Source: Fuchsiella alkaliacetigena
Lineage (GTDB): Bacteria > Bacillota > Halanaerobiia > Halobacteroidales > Acetohalobiaceae
Length of the DNA stretch: 64,000 bases
NCBI RefSeq assembly: GCF_023227765.1
Contig: NZ_JALKBZ010000004.1
Coordinates: 1-64,000 of the forward strand
Direction of reading: 5' to 3'
The translations under genes and the position numbers were made by a program. Shown here one piece after another: positions 8,570 to 16,961 of this stretch. Numbering within the stretch: the first letter of the stretch is position 1; each line of letters opens with the position of its first letter. A model generated the notes under the pieces. It worked only from the letters and a program-made list of their open reading frames with translations. It ran no database searches and was not told the DNA's origin.

Positions 8570-10108
8570 ATGGAAGAAGTAGCTGTCGGTCTTGACATTA
8601 GTTTTAAACTGGGTCCTGCATTATTAATGATTGGTATTATTGCTCTCTTTGTAATTGTAGGAATTACCAGAAAAGTTGTTGATGTAGATGACTATTGGGT
8701 AGCTGGTCGTTCAGTAGGGGCAATTGAAAATGGAATGGCTATTGGCGGAAACTGGATGAGTGCTGCTAGTTTCTTAGGTATGGCAGGAACTATTGGTTTA
8801 TTAGGATTTTTTGGTCTAGCCTATATAGTTGGTTGGACTACTGGATACTTTATTCTGTTGATCTTTATGGCAACTCAGATTCGAAAGTACGGTAAGTATA
8901 CGGCACCTGACTTTATAGGTGATCGTTATTACTCTAATTGGGCCCGGGGTATTGCTGCTGTAACTACAGTAATTATTGGTTTTGTTTATGCCGTGGCTCA
9001 GTATAGAGGTATTGCTTTGATGTTTGGTTATATCTTTGGAATGGAGTATAGTACCGGAGTGATAGTAGGAACCATAGCTGTGATTAGTTATATCTTGCTA
9101 GCCGGTATGTTAGGAGTTACTCGAAATCAAGCTATTCAGTACGCAATCTTGATTATTGCTTATCTGATCCCATTATTCTTAATTGCTAGTCGCTTAGGTT
9201 ATTTTGCGGCAATTCCTCAAATTGGCTATGGAGCAGCGGTCAGTGATGTAACCACCGAGATTGCTAGGGAGTTTTCCGAGCCCTTTGCTAATGCTGGCGT
9301 TTATCAATGGATTGCTCTAGCCTTTACGATGATCGTAGGTACCTGTGGTTTACCACATGTACTGACTCGTTTCTATACAGTTAAAGACGAAAAGACATCT
9401 CGTTGGTCTTGTGTATGGGGTCTCTTCTTTATCTGTGTTCTTTACTGGAGTGCTCCTGCATATGCTACTTTTGGAAATATGTTAAACTTCGATATCAATA
9501 GTATTTATCCTGTTACTTCGGAAATGGCAGATGTAATTGTGGTTATTGCGGCTCAATTTGCTGATTTACCGCAGTTTATAGTAGGAGCTTTAGCAGCCGG
9601 GGCAGTAGCAGCTTCCTTTAGTACTACTTCGGGACTATTTATGGCTGCTTCAGCTGGAGTATCTCACGATCTCTTTACCAGTATTATCAAACCTGATGCT
9701 ACTGAAAAGCAGCAGTTGGTAGTAGCTCGTTTGACTACTCTAGGTTTAGGGGTTGCAGTAACTATCGTAGCCCTAAATCCACCGGCTTTAATTGCGGATT
9801 TAGTAGGTATGGCCTTTGCTATAGCTGGTAGTACTATCTTCCCGGTCTTTTTCTTAGGGCTGTGGTGGGAGAGAACTACCAAGGAAGGAGCTATTGTCGG
9901 GATGCTTGTAGGGCTTGTTATCTCCTTAACAGCCTTATTTATGCGCGGGCATGCCTTTTGGGATACGTGGATTCCCGCTACATCTTCGGCTATCGTAGCA
10001 GCTCCTTTGGCTTTTATTATTATAATCATTGTTTCTAAGCTAACCTCACCACCGCCTGAAGAGGTACGGATGATGGTACGTAAAGTGCATAGTCCGACTC
10101 ATCAGTAA
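8570..10108 (+). CDS. Sodium/solute symporter large subunit, SSS family
   Basis: This 512-residue polytopic membrane protein (about 13 segments) has SSS hallmarks: VDDYWVAGRSVGAIENGMAIGGNWMSAASFLGMAG near the N-terminus and the cation-site helix GALAAGAVAASFSTTSGLFMAAS around residue 345. It belongs with the VC_2705/ActP-like subfamily that works with a DUF4212 partner, which precedes it. It would drive solute uptake with the sodium gradient, which suits a halophile. The two cNMP/CBS/DUF294 proteins and the DnaQ-type exonuclease downstream are recurrent neighbours of such symporters and may control it. Confidence 0.92.
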   Translation: MEEVAVGLDISFKLGPALLMIGIIALFVIVGITRKVVDVDDYWVAGRSVGAIENGMAIGGNWMSAASFLGMAGTIGLLGFFGLAYIVGWTTGYFILLIFMATQIRKYGKYTAPDFIGDRYYSNWARGIAAVTTVIIGFVYAVAQYRGIALMFGYIFGMEYSTGVIVGTIAVISYILLAGMLGVTRNQAIQYAILIIAYLIPLFLIASRLGYFAAIPQIGYGAAVSDVTTEIAREFSEPFANAGVYQWIALAFTMIVGTCGLPHVLTRFYTVKDEKTSRWSCVWGLFFICVLYWSAPAYATFGNMLNFDINSIYPVTSEMADVIVVIAAQFADLPQFIVGALAAGAVAASFSTTSGLFMAASAGVSHDLFTSIIKPDATEKQQLVVARLTTLGLGVAVTIVALNPPALIADLVGMAFAIAGSTIFPVFFLGLWWERTTKEGAIVGMLVGLVISLTALFMRGHAFWDTWIPATSSAIVAAPLAFIIIIIVSKLTSPPPEEVRMMVRKVHSPTHQ

Positions 10109-10153
10109 TTAAAGATTAATATCTATAAATTTCTTGACCTGACTTACTTAGAT

Positions 10154-10195
10154 TCCGGAGGAGGATTATATTCTTCTCCGGATATATTTCTTTTT
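10154..10195 (+). terminator. Terminator after the symporter
   Basis: A stem beginning TCCGGAG and closing CTCCGGA, about 11 pairs with one mismatch, is followed by a broken T-rich tail. Confidence 0.7.
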
Positions 10196-10231
10196 AGTAG
10201 TAACTTTTAATAAGTTTTGTTTAAAAAAGTC

Positions 10232-10287
10232 ATAATAATTAGAATTATTTGAGTATTATTGCTCTTCAATAAGCTTTGTGCTATAAT
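10232..10287 (+). promoter_or_regulatory. Promoter and upstream palindrome of the first cNMP/CBS/DUF294 gene
   Basis: TTGCTC (10259-10264) and TATAAT (10282-10287, extended by TG) are 17 bases apart. The near-palindrome ATAATAATTAGAATTAT at 10232-10248 sits just upstream of the poor -35. The second paralogue has the same arrangement at 12301-12356 with matching base-pair changes. Confidence 0.65.
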
Positions 10288-10335
10288 AAAATTTAGTAAA
10301 GAAGAACAATACTGTTTATTTATGGAGGATGAATT

Positions 10336-12261
10336 ATGAAGAGTATAAAAATGCTGGCGCGGGTAATTAATTTAGAAATTTCTGCTCAAGAATTAAAGGA
10401 AGTATTAGCAGAGGCAGGAGCAGAAGCTAGAGTTGAAAGCTATACAGAAGGTACTTATATTTTTGAACAGAATGAGCAAGCAAGAACTGAATTGTATATT
10501 ATCTTAGAGGGCTTTGTAGAGTTAATTATCAGTGATGAACTGGGAGTTAATAAATCTATTGACTATCGTTATCCAGGGGACTTTTTAGGTGAAGAAGCTT
10601 TTAGCAGCTTTAGCGAAAGGCAGACCTATAATAATTTTGCTTTAGCAGTTGAAGATGTTTCCTGCTTTGTATTAACTAAAAAGTCTTTAAAACTATTAAT
10701 CAAAAAAGAACATAAGTTTGTAGAGTATTTGTTAAATTCTTTAATTGATTGGGAAGACTCCTGTTACCAAGCGCTTTTAAGACGAGAAGATTATCAAGGA
10801 GATCAACAAGAGACTATTAAAATCTATCCTTTTCGAAAAAAGATTTTTGAAGTAATGAATTTTCCTGTGGAAACCTGTGCTAGAACAACGCATATTTGGG
10901 AAGTAGCTCAGGCTATGCAGAAACGAAATATAAGTTCGGTAGTAGTTGCTGAGAACGATAAGCCAGTAGGAATTATTACTGAAAAAGAAATAGTACATCA
11001 ATTAATTGCTCAAAAAAAGGATTTTAATAAAGTTTTAGCTGAAGAGATTATGTCTACCGAGGTAATAACGGTGCCTAAAAATGCTTTCTTTTATCAAGCC
11101 CTATATAGTATGGTCAAGCATCAATTAAAACACGTAGTAGTTGTTGAACGAGAAGTAATAGTAGGCATAGTTACTATTCGTGATTTAGCACAGACTCGAA
11201 ATACTGGTTTGGTTACTACTGTAAATGAAATAGAGTCTCAACGCTCTATTTCGGAATTAAATAAAGCTAGACAAAAGGTAGACCAGGTTTTAAAAGCTTT
11301 AGTAGTGGAAAAGGCATCAACTAAAGAAATTTGTCAGTTGATTACCGAGTTTAATGACCGTTTAACTAGAAGAGTGATTGAGCTTTGTGAAAACGAAATG
11401 AAACAGGAAGGTTATGGTTTAGCTCCGGTAGATTACTGTTTTTTGCAGATGGGTAGTGCTGGTCGTAAGGAGCAGTTTGTAAGGACGGATCAGGATAATG
11501 CCATTATTTTTGCTGATGATGAAGAAAAAGAAGAAGAAATTCGGGAATATTTTCGAATTTTAGGTGAAAAAATTGTTGATAAGTTGGTTAAATGTGGCTT
11601 TGAAGAATGTGATGGAGGAGTGATGGTTAATAATCATTACTGGCGAAACTCATTTGCTGAATGGGTAGAGATTATGGAGAAGTGGCTTGCAAAATTAGAT
11701 AATATTAGGATTAGGTCTCTTTCTATTTTTCTTGATTTTAGAGCCATTTATGGTGATCTTTATTTAGCTAAAGAATTAAAAAACAAGTTACTAAAGTATT
11801 TTCAGAAAAATGCGAGAATAACTCATAATATAGGTAAGTATGCACTTCAAAATAAGCTTCCTTTAGGACTTTTTGGAAGATTAATTACTAAAAATTCCGA
11901 AGAACATAAAGGGGAAATCAATTTAAAACTAGGTGGTTGTGTGCAGATGGTCGATTGTGTGCGAGCTTTTTCTTTGCTGGAAGGAATTATTAAAACTTCT
12001 ACTTTTGAGAGATTAGAGGCTTTGGCAAAGGAGAGTATAATTTCTAATGATGATAAGGATAAGTTCATTAATGCTTATGAGCAATTATTAGGCTTGAGGA
12101 TTAGAGATGGCTTAAATAAGTTAGAGTTAGGAGAAGAGGTTGATAACCATATTAATCCTCAGCAACTAAATAAAGAGGATTATCGGGCTCTAAAAGATTC
12201 TTTGGGAGCTGTGGATGAGTTGATGAAACTAACTGGGCATGCCTTTAATGTTTTTACCTAA
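10336..12261 (+). CDS. cNMP-binding / CBS / DUF294 nucleotidyltransferase-like regulator (copy 1)
   Basis: The 641 residues contain, in order, a cyclic-nucleotide-binding-like domain (about 20-140), a CBS pair (about 172-290), a DUF294 GlnD-like nucleotidyltransferase domain (about 310-455) with GSAGRKEQFVRTDQDN, and the DUF294 C-terminal helical domain (about 480-635). CBS pairs usually sense adenine nucleotides; DUF294 may carry out nucleotide transfer, but its target is unknown. No membrane segment is seen. It follows the symporter and is most likely its regulator, an inference from conserved neighbourhood. A close paralogue lies directly downstream. Confidence 0.88.
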   Translation: MKSIKMLARVINLEISAQELKEVLAEAGAEARVESYTEGTYIFEQNEQARTELYIILEGFVELIISDELGVNKSIDYRYPGDFLGEEAFSSFSERQTYNNFALAVEDVSCFVLTKKSLKLLIKKEHKFVEYLLNSLIDWEDSCYQALLRREDYQGDQQETIKIYPFRKKIFEVMNFPVETCARTTHIWEVAQAMQKRNISSVVVAENDKPVGIITEKEIVHQLIAQKKDFNKVLAEEIMSTEVITVPKNAFFYQALYSMVKHQLKHVVVVEREVIVGIVTIRDLAQTRNTGLVTTVNEIESQRSISELNKARQKVDQVLKALVVEKASTKEICQLITEFNDRLTRRVIELCENEMKQEGYGLAPVDYCFLQMGSAGRKEQFVRTDQDNAIIFADDEEKEEEIREYFRILGEKIVDKLVKCGFEECDGGVMVNNHYWRNSFAEWVEIMEKWLAKLDNIRIRSLSIFLDFRAIYGDLYLAKELKNKLLKYFQKNARITHNIGKYALQNKLPLGLFGRLITKNSEEHKGEINLKLGGCVQMVDCVRAFSLLEGIIKTSTFERLEALAKESIISNDDKDKFINAYEQLLGLRIRDGLNKLELGEEVDNHINPQQLNKEDYRALKDSLGAVDELMKLTGHAFNVFT

Positions 12262-12300
12262 AGATTGAACAGAATAATCTTAAGACTTGTTAAAAAGATC

Positions 12301-12356
12301 ACAATTATTAGAATTGTCTGAAGATTATTGTTTTTTTACTAATTTTGTGTTATACT
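12301..12356 (+). promoter_or_regulatory. Promoter and upstream palindrome of the second cNMP/CBS/DUF294 gene
   Basis: ACAATTATTAGAATTGT at 12301-12317 is an inverted repeat with six-base arms around ATTAG. TTGTTT (12328-12333) and TATACT (12351-12356, TG-extended) follow with 17-base spacing, the same geometry as for copy 1. Confidence 0.65.
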
Positions 12357-12400
12357 AATCGTAGAAAGTAATAATAAGCTTTACTTATGGAGGATATATT

Positions 12401-14302
12401 ATGGAAGCAGTAAAAATATTAGATGAGTTTATTAGTTCAGAAGTTTCAGCAGTAGAATTATTAGCTAAAGTAGCTCCAGAAGCTAAAATAAAAAGTTATG
12501 TTGAAGATGATTATATTTTTGAACAGAATGAGAAAGTTGATAATAAGCTTTATATTATTTTAGCTGGATTTATAGAGCTAGTTGTTAGTAATGAATTAGG
12601 AATTAGTAAGTCTATTGGCTATCGTTATCCAGGTGATTTTTTAGGTGAAGAAGTTTTTAGTCAAAAGCAGATTTACAGTAGTTCTGCTGTAGCAGCTGAT
12701 GATGCTAAATGTCTTGTGTTAAGTAAAAAAGATTTACAGTTATTAATTAAAGAGGAACCTCAATTAGCAGAGCATTTAATAAAGTCTTTGATTAATTGGA
12801 AGGAGTCCTGCTATCAGTCTCTTTTAAAAAGAGAAGATTATCAGCAGAAAGAAGATAATGCTCTTGATATTCATCCTTTTCGAAAAAGGGTTTCTCAAGT
12901 TATGAGTTCTCCAGTGGCGACGTGTACTAAAACTACGCCTGTTGATCAAGTAGCTGAAATTATGCAGAAACAGAATGTAAGTTCAGTGGTAGTTGAAAAA
13001 AGAAATAGGCCAGTGGGTATTATAACTGAAAAAGATATGGTTCATAAGCTGGTAGCGGCAAAAAAGGATACTGGGCAGGTTGTTGCTGAAGAGATTATGT
13101 CTACTGAAGTGATAACGGTACCTAAAAACGCTTTTTTTTATCAAGCCTTATATAATATGGTAAAGCATCAACTTAAACACGTAGTAGTAGTTGAACGAAA
13201 TGTGATAGTAGGGATAGTTACTATTCGTGATTTAGCTCAAACTAGAGATGCTGGCTTAGTAACAATCGTTAATGAGATAGAGACTAAAAACTCTGTGGCT
13301 GGTTTGAATGAAGCTCGTAAAAAAGTTGATAAAGTATTAAAGGCTTTAGTAGTGGAGAAGGCATCGACTCGTGAGATCTGTAAATTAATAACTGAATTTA
13401 ATGATCGTTTAACTAAGAGAGTAATTAAGCTCTGTGAAGAAGAGATGAAGCAGGAGGGTTATGGTGTTCCGCCGGTGGATTACTGTTTTTTACAGATGGG
13501 TAGTGCTGGTCGTAAGGAGCAGTTTTTGCGGACAGATCAGGATAACGCCTTTATTTTTGCTGATCCTGAAGAAAAAGAAGAAGAAGTTCAAGAATATTTC
13601 AGAATTTTAGGTGAAAAAGTTGTTGATAAACTCGTCAAATGTGGCTTCGAAGAATGTGATGGAGGAGTGATGGTCAGCAACCATTATTGGCGCAATTCCT
13701 TTAGCAAGTGGAAAGAAATTATTAGGCAGTGGGTAGCTGATTTAACTTTTGCTAGAGTTAGGGCCTTTAATATCTTTTTTGATTTTCGGCCTATCTATGG
13801 AGAGCGATACTTAGCTCAACGGATTAGAGAGTATTTGATAGATAAGTTTCAACAAAGTCAAACTACCTTATTTTATTTAGGTAAGGTTGCTTTATATAAT
13901 GATCTTCCTTTAGGTATCTTTGGGAGGTTAATTACTGAAAGTTCTGAAGAACATCGGGGAGAGCTTAATTTGAAGTTAGGTGGTTCTGTACAAATGGTAG
14001 ACTGTACACGAGCTTTTGCTTTAAAAGAGGGGATTACTGAAAGTTCTACCTTTGAAAGGTTAGAAGTATTAGCTGAAAAGAAGGCTATTTCTGAGGAGAG
14101 CAGAGATAAGTTTATTAGTGCCTATCAACAGTTATTGGGATTGAGAATTAGAGATGGTTTAAATAAGGTGGAGTCAGGTCAAGAAGCTGATAACTATATT
14201 GATCCTGATCAGCTAAGCAAAGGAGAATATCAGTCCCTAAAAGAATCCTTGAAAGCTGTTGATGAGTTGATGAATCTGACTGGGCATGCTTTTGTTATCT
14301 AG
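12401..14302 (+). CDS. cNMP-binding / CBS / DUF294 nucleotidyltransferase-like regulator (copy 2)
   Basis: This 633-residue protein has the same domain order as copy 1 and is nearly identical to it across the CBS and nucleotidyltransferase parts, including GSAGRKEQFLRTDQDN and the cysteine-containing CGFEECDGGVMV segment. The N-terminal sensor domain and the C-terminal helices have drifted more, so the copies may sense different ligands or form mixed oligomers. A promoter of its own lies upstream with the same palindrome layout as copy 1, so the duplication included the regulatory region. The exonuclease gene follows after 43 bases. Confidence 0.88.
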   Translation: MEAVKILDEFISSEVSAVELLAKVAPEAKIKSYVEDDYIFEQNEKVDNKLYIILAGFIELVVSNELGISKSIGYRYPGDFLGEEVFSQKQIYSSSAVAADDAKCLVLSKKDLQLLIKEEPQLAEHLIKSLINWKESCYQSLLKREDYQQKEDNALDIHPFRKRVSQVMSSPVATCTKTTPVDQVAEIMQKQNVSSVVVEKRNRPVGIITEKDMVHKLVAAKKDTGQVVAEEIMSTEVITVPKNAFFYQALYNMVKHQLKHVVVVERNVIVGIVTIRDLAQTRDAGLVTIVNEIETKNSVAGLNEARKKVDKVLKALVVEKASTREICKLITEFNDRLTKRVIKLCEEEMKQEGYGVPPVDYCFLQMGSAGRKEQFLRTDQDNAFIFADPEEKEEEVQEYFRILGEKVVDKLVKCGFEECDGGVMVSNHYWRNSFSKWKEIIRQWVADLTFARVRAFNIFFDFRPIYGERYLAQRIREYLIDKFQQSQTTLFYLGKVALYNDLPLGIFGRLITESSEEHRGELNLKLGGSVQMVDCTRAFALKEGITESSTFERLEVLAEKKAISEESRDKFISAYQQLLGLRIRDGLNKVESGQEADNYIDPDQLSKGEYQSLKESLKAVDELMNLTGHAFVI

Positions 14303-14345
14303 AAAATAATGAATAAAAGTGAAGGAAATAAGGGGGAGGAGCTTA

Positions 14346-15143
14346 ATGTTTATTAATAGGGGGGGAGCCTCTAAGTCTTTTTTAGTTTCGTTTGCTGAAG
14401 ATATTTATTTTCGATTTAAAAGTTTAAAGTCAGAAAGCTGTGATTTGGAGATTGATGAATCTACTTTAAAAGAAGTAGAGCAAAAATTAGCTAAAGAGAC
14501 TAAGCTTGACTTTAAACAGCCGCTAGTAAAAAATGAGTATGTAGTTTTTGATTTGGAAACTACAGGTTTTAAGCCTTTTGCTGGTGATGAGGTTATATCT
14601 ATTGGGGCAGTGCCGATTATTGATGGAAAAATTGAAGCTTATGATTCATTTCATTCCTATGTCAATCCTCAACGCGGGATTCCAGAAAAGGTGGTTGAAC
14701 TGACTGGAATTACCGAAGAGATGGTTAAAGATAGTCCTGATATTATGACAGTTTTAAATGATTTTTTGGATTTTGTTGATGGTAGACATTTGATAGCCCA
14801 TCATGCTTCTTTTGATACTTCTTTTATTAATTTCAAACTGCAAAAATACTGTAATAGAAAGTTGAATTTGGCAGTGTTAGATACTTGTGAGTTAGCTAGA
14901 CTTACCTATCCTTATTTGGATTCTTATTCTTTGGATTATTTAGCTGGTGTTAATAATTTACCGGTTATAGGTCGACATACTTCTTTAAATGATGCTTTGA
15001 TTACGGCTCGTATCTATTTAAATATGCTTAAAAAGCTTAATCGCAAGGGAGTTTTGACAATTGAAGACTTAATTAATTTTTGGAAAAAAAACTTTAAACA
15101 ATGCAAAAGAGAGCATAAGGTAGAGCAAGGAATAATTTGTTAA
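14346..15143 (+). CDS. DnaQ-like 3'-5' exonuclease (DEDDh family)
   Basis: The 265-residue protein has a short N-terminal extension of about 70 residues and a DEDDh exonuclease domain. ExoI motif is VFDLETTGF, ExoII is LIAHHASFDTSF, and ExoIII is RHTSLNDALITA with the His and Asp. All catalytic positions look intact. Such domains degrade DNA or RNA from the 3' end. In this neighbourhood (SSS symporter, CBS-DUF294) the exonuclease is a common but unexplained partner, so a role in nucleotide signalling is possible, as is repair. ATG 14346 is chosen because GGGGGAGGAG precedes it. Confidence 0.85.
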   Translation: MFINRGGASKSFLVSFAEDIYFRFKSLKSESCDLEIDESTLKEVEQKLAKETKLDFKQPLVKNEYVVFDLETTGFKPFAGDEVISIGAVPIIDGKIEAYDSFHSYVNPQRGIPEKVVELTGITEEMVKDSPDIMTVLNDFLDFVDGRHLIAHHASFDTSFINFKLQKYCNRKLNLAVLDTCELARLTYPYLDSYSLDYLAGVNNLPVIGRHTSLNDALITARIYLNMLKKLNRKGVLTIEDLINFWKKNFKQCKREHKVEQGIIC

Positions 15144-15168
15144 CTATTTATTTTAACTGTGCTTATGA

Positions 15169-15444
15169 TTAAGAAAGCATATGTTCGATCCACTGCCAAG
15201 CCTCTTTAGGTAGCCAACCTGAGTAATCTTTATCAACTTTAATTACCAATAAGTCATCGTTATCATTGATTTCTCTTTTAAGGATATTAGCTATTTGTGA
15301 TGCATTGTAGATATGGGTTTGGATTAGCCAAGTGGAGTCTAAATGATGCCACCAGGAAGAACTAATTTCTTTAATATGTTTATAAAGTTTATCGTAATTT
15401 TGATTAGAGTTATCTAAATTATAAGATATTAGATAAACGGCCAT
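15169..15444 (-). CDS. Stand-alone Cas2-like (SinR-family) small protein
   Basis: The 91-residue protein starts MAVYLISYNLD and continues with YDKLYKHIKEISSSWWHHLDSTWLI, a ferredoxin-like pattern shared with the Cas2/VapD superfamily and annotated in many genomes as SinR family. The residue that would match the Cas2 metal-binding Asp is present in the first strand (YNLD). No cas1 is near, and the cas operon 7 kb away lacks adaptation genes, so this is probably not an adaptation Cas2. Its ATG has no convincing ribosome site. A ten-base inverted repeat (15452-15461 with 15491-15500) lies just upstream. Confidence 0.6.
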   Translation of the reverse strand: MAVYLISYNLDNSNQNYDKLYKHIKEISSSWWHHLDSTWLIQTHIYNASQIANILKREINDNDDLLVIKVDKDYSGWLPKEAWQWIEHMLS

Positions 15445-15451
15445 AATAACT

Positions 15452-15500
15452 TAACTAGCTTTTAATATATTAGTAGTTTTATTATTAGCTAAGCTAGTTA
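15452..15500 (-). promoter_or_regulatory. Inverted repeat upstream of the Cas2-like gene
   Basis: TAACTAGCTT at 15452-15461 is exactly complementary to AAGCTAGTTA at 15491-15500, with 29 bases between. It lies 7-56 bases before the start codon, where it could be an operator or a leader hairpin. Confidence 0.45.
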
Positions 15501-15578
15501 CTTTCCTCCTTCCCAGATTAAACTTATTTTTGCTAAGATAGTATACTTGATCTGTTATTTCAGTATTCTAAATAGGAG

Positions 15579-15613
15579 TTGTCTACCTGATTAAGGGGTA
15601 GACAATTTTTTTT
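15579..15613 (+). terminator. Strong rho-independent terminator with no obvious upstream gene
   Basis: A perfect nine-pair stem TTGTCTACC/GGTAGACAA is followed by eight T. No plus-strand gene ends nearby; the closest is the exonuclease, ending 435 bases before. It may end that transcript or a small RNA. Confidence 0.8.
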
Positions 15614-15639
15614 GTTTAAGTTCTAAACTGATGGTATTT

Positions 15640-15777
15640 TTATCTTTTTCTTAAGGCGAAGAAAGCATAAAAGCCATAAAAGCCAAAGAGAGAAAACCAT
15701 CTAGGATCATCTACAATTATTCCTACTAAACCTGCCAAGCCAATTAATCCTAGCCAACCTAATTTACGTAATTTCAT
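15640..15777 (-). CDS. Small hydrophobic protein, 45 residues
   Basis: The minus-strand frame starts MKLRKLGWLGLIGLAGLVG and ends with YAFFALRKR, with a ribosome site GGAGGTG eight bases before the ATG. One or two hydrophobic segments are flanked by basic residues, so it should sit in the membrane with both ends charged. It resembles the short DUF3796-type membrane proteins, but I do not recognise a function. No stem terminator of its own is clear. Confidence 0.7.
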   Translation of the reverse strand: MKLRKLGWLGLIGLAGLVGIIVDDPRWFSLFGFYGFYAFFALRKR

Positions 15778-16026
15778 TGTTGACACCTCCATTAACTAAT
15801 TTTATTTTTGAATTTAACTTAACCTAGTATTATTTTAATATATTTTTGAATGAATTACCAGACTAATAACTGTTTATTAGCAAATTATTTTAATTGGAAC
15901 TATTTTTTAATTAGGAAGGATTAGTTATACAGCTTGCAGAATTATTAGCATGTAAAAGATTTAAGCTAAGATATTTTACCCTGAAGATGAGTGGTACTGT
16001 GGGGTTATGAAATGAGGAGGTATTAA

Positions 16027-16887
16027 ATGGTAGACTTAATTAATGTAGAGTTGACACAGTTACTTGTTTTATTAGAAACTACTATTTTTGATAAAGATTT
16101 TTTGATTGGAATTTTATTAATAGTTGTACAGTTATTAGCGATTATAGTTATTACTAAATTATTGAGAAAATTGGCTCACCTATTAATTAATAATCTATTT
16201 CATGAAAAAGGAGATTATTATACTCAACAAAAGAATAAAACTTTAAAGGTAATTTCCAAAAGTGCTGTTAAATATGTAATTTACTTTATAGCTGCTACTA
16301 TGTTTTTAGAGGTTTTAGGGATTCCTACTTCTTCTATTTTGGCTGGAGCAGGAGTAGTTGGTTTGGCGATAGGTTTTGGGGCTCAGGATTTAGTGCAGGA
16401 TATTATTACGGGGTTTTTTATTATTTTTGAAGAACAGTTTGTGGTAGGGGATTATGTGGAGATAGCTTCTTTGGAAGGAATAGTACAGGAGATTGGTTTA
16501 AGGATTACTACTATTAAGAGCTTTGCTGGGGATGTGCATATTATACCTAATAGTCATATTGAGGAAGTGACTAATTATTCTGCTGCTAATAGTAGAGTGT
16601 TAGTGGATATGCCTATTGATTATGAGCAGGATATTCAAGAGGCAGTAGAGGTTATTCAAGAGGTTAGTCAGCAGTTAGAAGAGGAGTATGATGTAATTAG
16701 AGAGGGCCCTGAAGTTTTAGGAGTACAGGAGCTAGCGGACTCCAGTGTTAATATTAGAATAATGGCTATGGTAAAGCCTTTAGAACAGTGGAAAATAGAA
16801 CGGATAATTAAGCGCAGAATTAAGGAAAGATTTGATGAGGAAGATATTATAATTCCTTATAAGCATTTGGTAGTAGTAAATGAATGA
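16027..16887 (+). CDS. Small-conductance mechanosensitive channel, MscS family
   Basis: The 286-residue protein has three membrane segments (about 20-40, 75-95, 100-130). The pore helix carries the family's Gly/Ala pattern in ILAGAGVVGLAIGFGAQDLVQDIITGFFIIFEEQF, and the beta domain follows with VGDYVEIASLEGIVQEIGLRITTIKSFAGDVHIIPN. MscS channels open on membrane stretch and release solutes during hypo-osmotic shock, an expected need in a halophile. The length is close to E. coli MscS. ATG is preceded by GAGGAGG. Confidence 0.93.
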   Translation: MVDLINVELTQLLVLLETTIFDKDFLIGILLIVVQLLAIIVITKLLRKLAHLLINNLFHEKGDYYTQQKNKTLKVISKSAVKYVIYFIAATMFLEVLGIPTSSILAGAGVVGLAIGFGAQDLVQDIITGFFIIFEEQFVVGDYVEIASLEGIVQEIGLRITTIKSFAGDVHIIPNSHIEEVTNYSAANSRVLVDMPIDYEQDIQEAVEVIQEVSQQLEEEYDVIREGPEVLGVQELADSSVNIRIMAMVKPLEQWKIERIIKRRIKERFDEEDIIIPYKHLVVVNE

Positions 16888-16961
16888 ACTTAGCTACTAA
16901 AGAGTAGTGTGCTTTGTTTATTAAATTTAATAGTTAGATGATAGAGAGGAGTAAGCTTATT

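Noticed and set aside
9664-10029. Minus-strand 121-codon frame inside the symporter gene
   Set aside because: It is antisense to conserved membrane segments, and its composition reflects the opposite strand of hydrophobic codons.
14346-15444. DnaQ exonuclease plus Cas2-like gene as a CRISPR adaptation module
   Set aside because: DnaQ-Cas2 partnerships exist, but the genes are convergent, no cas1 is present, and the exonuclease belongs to the symporter/DUF294 neighbourhood.
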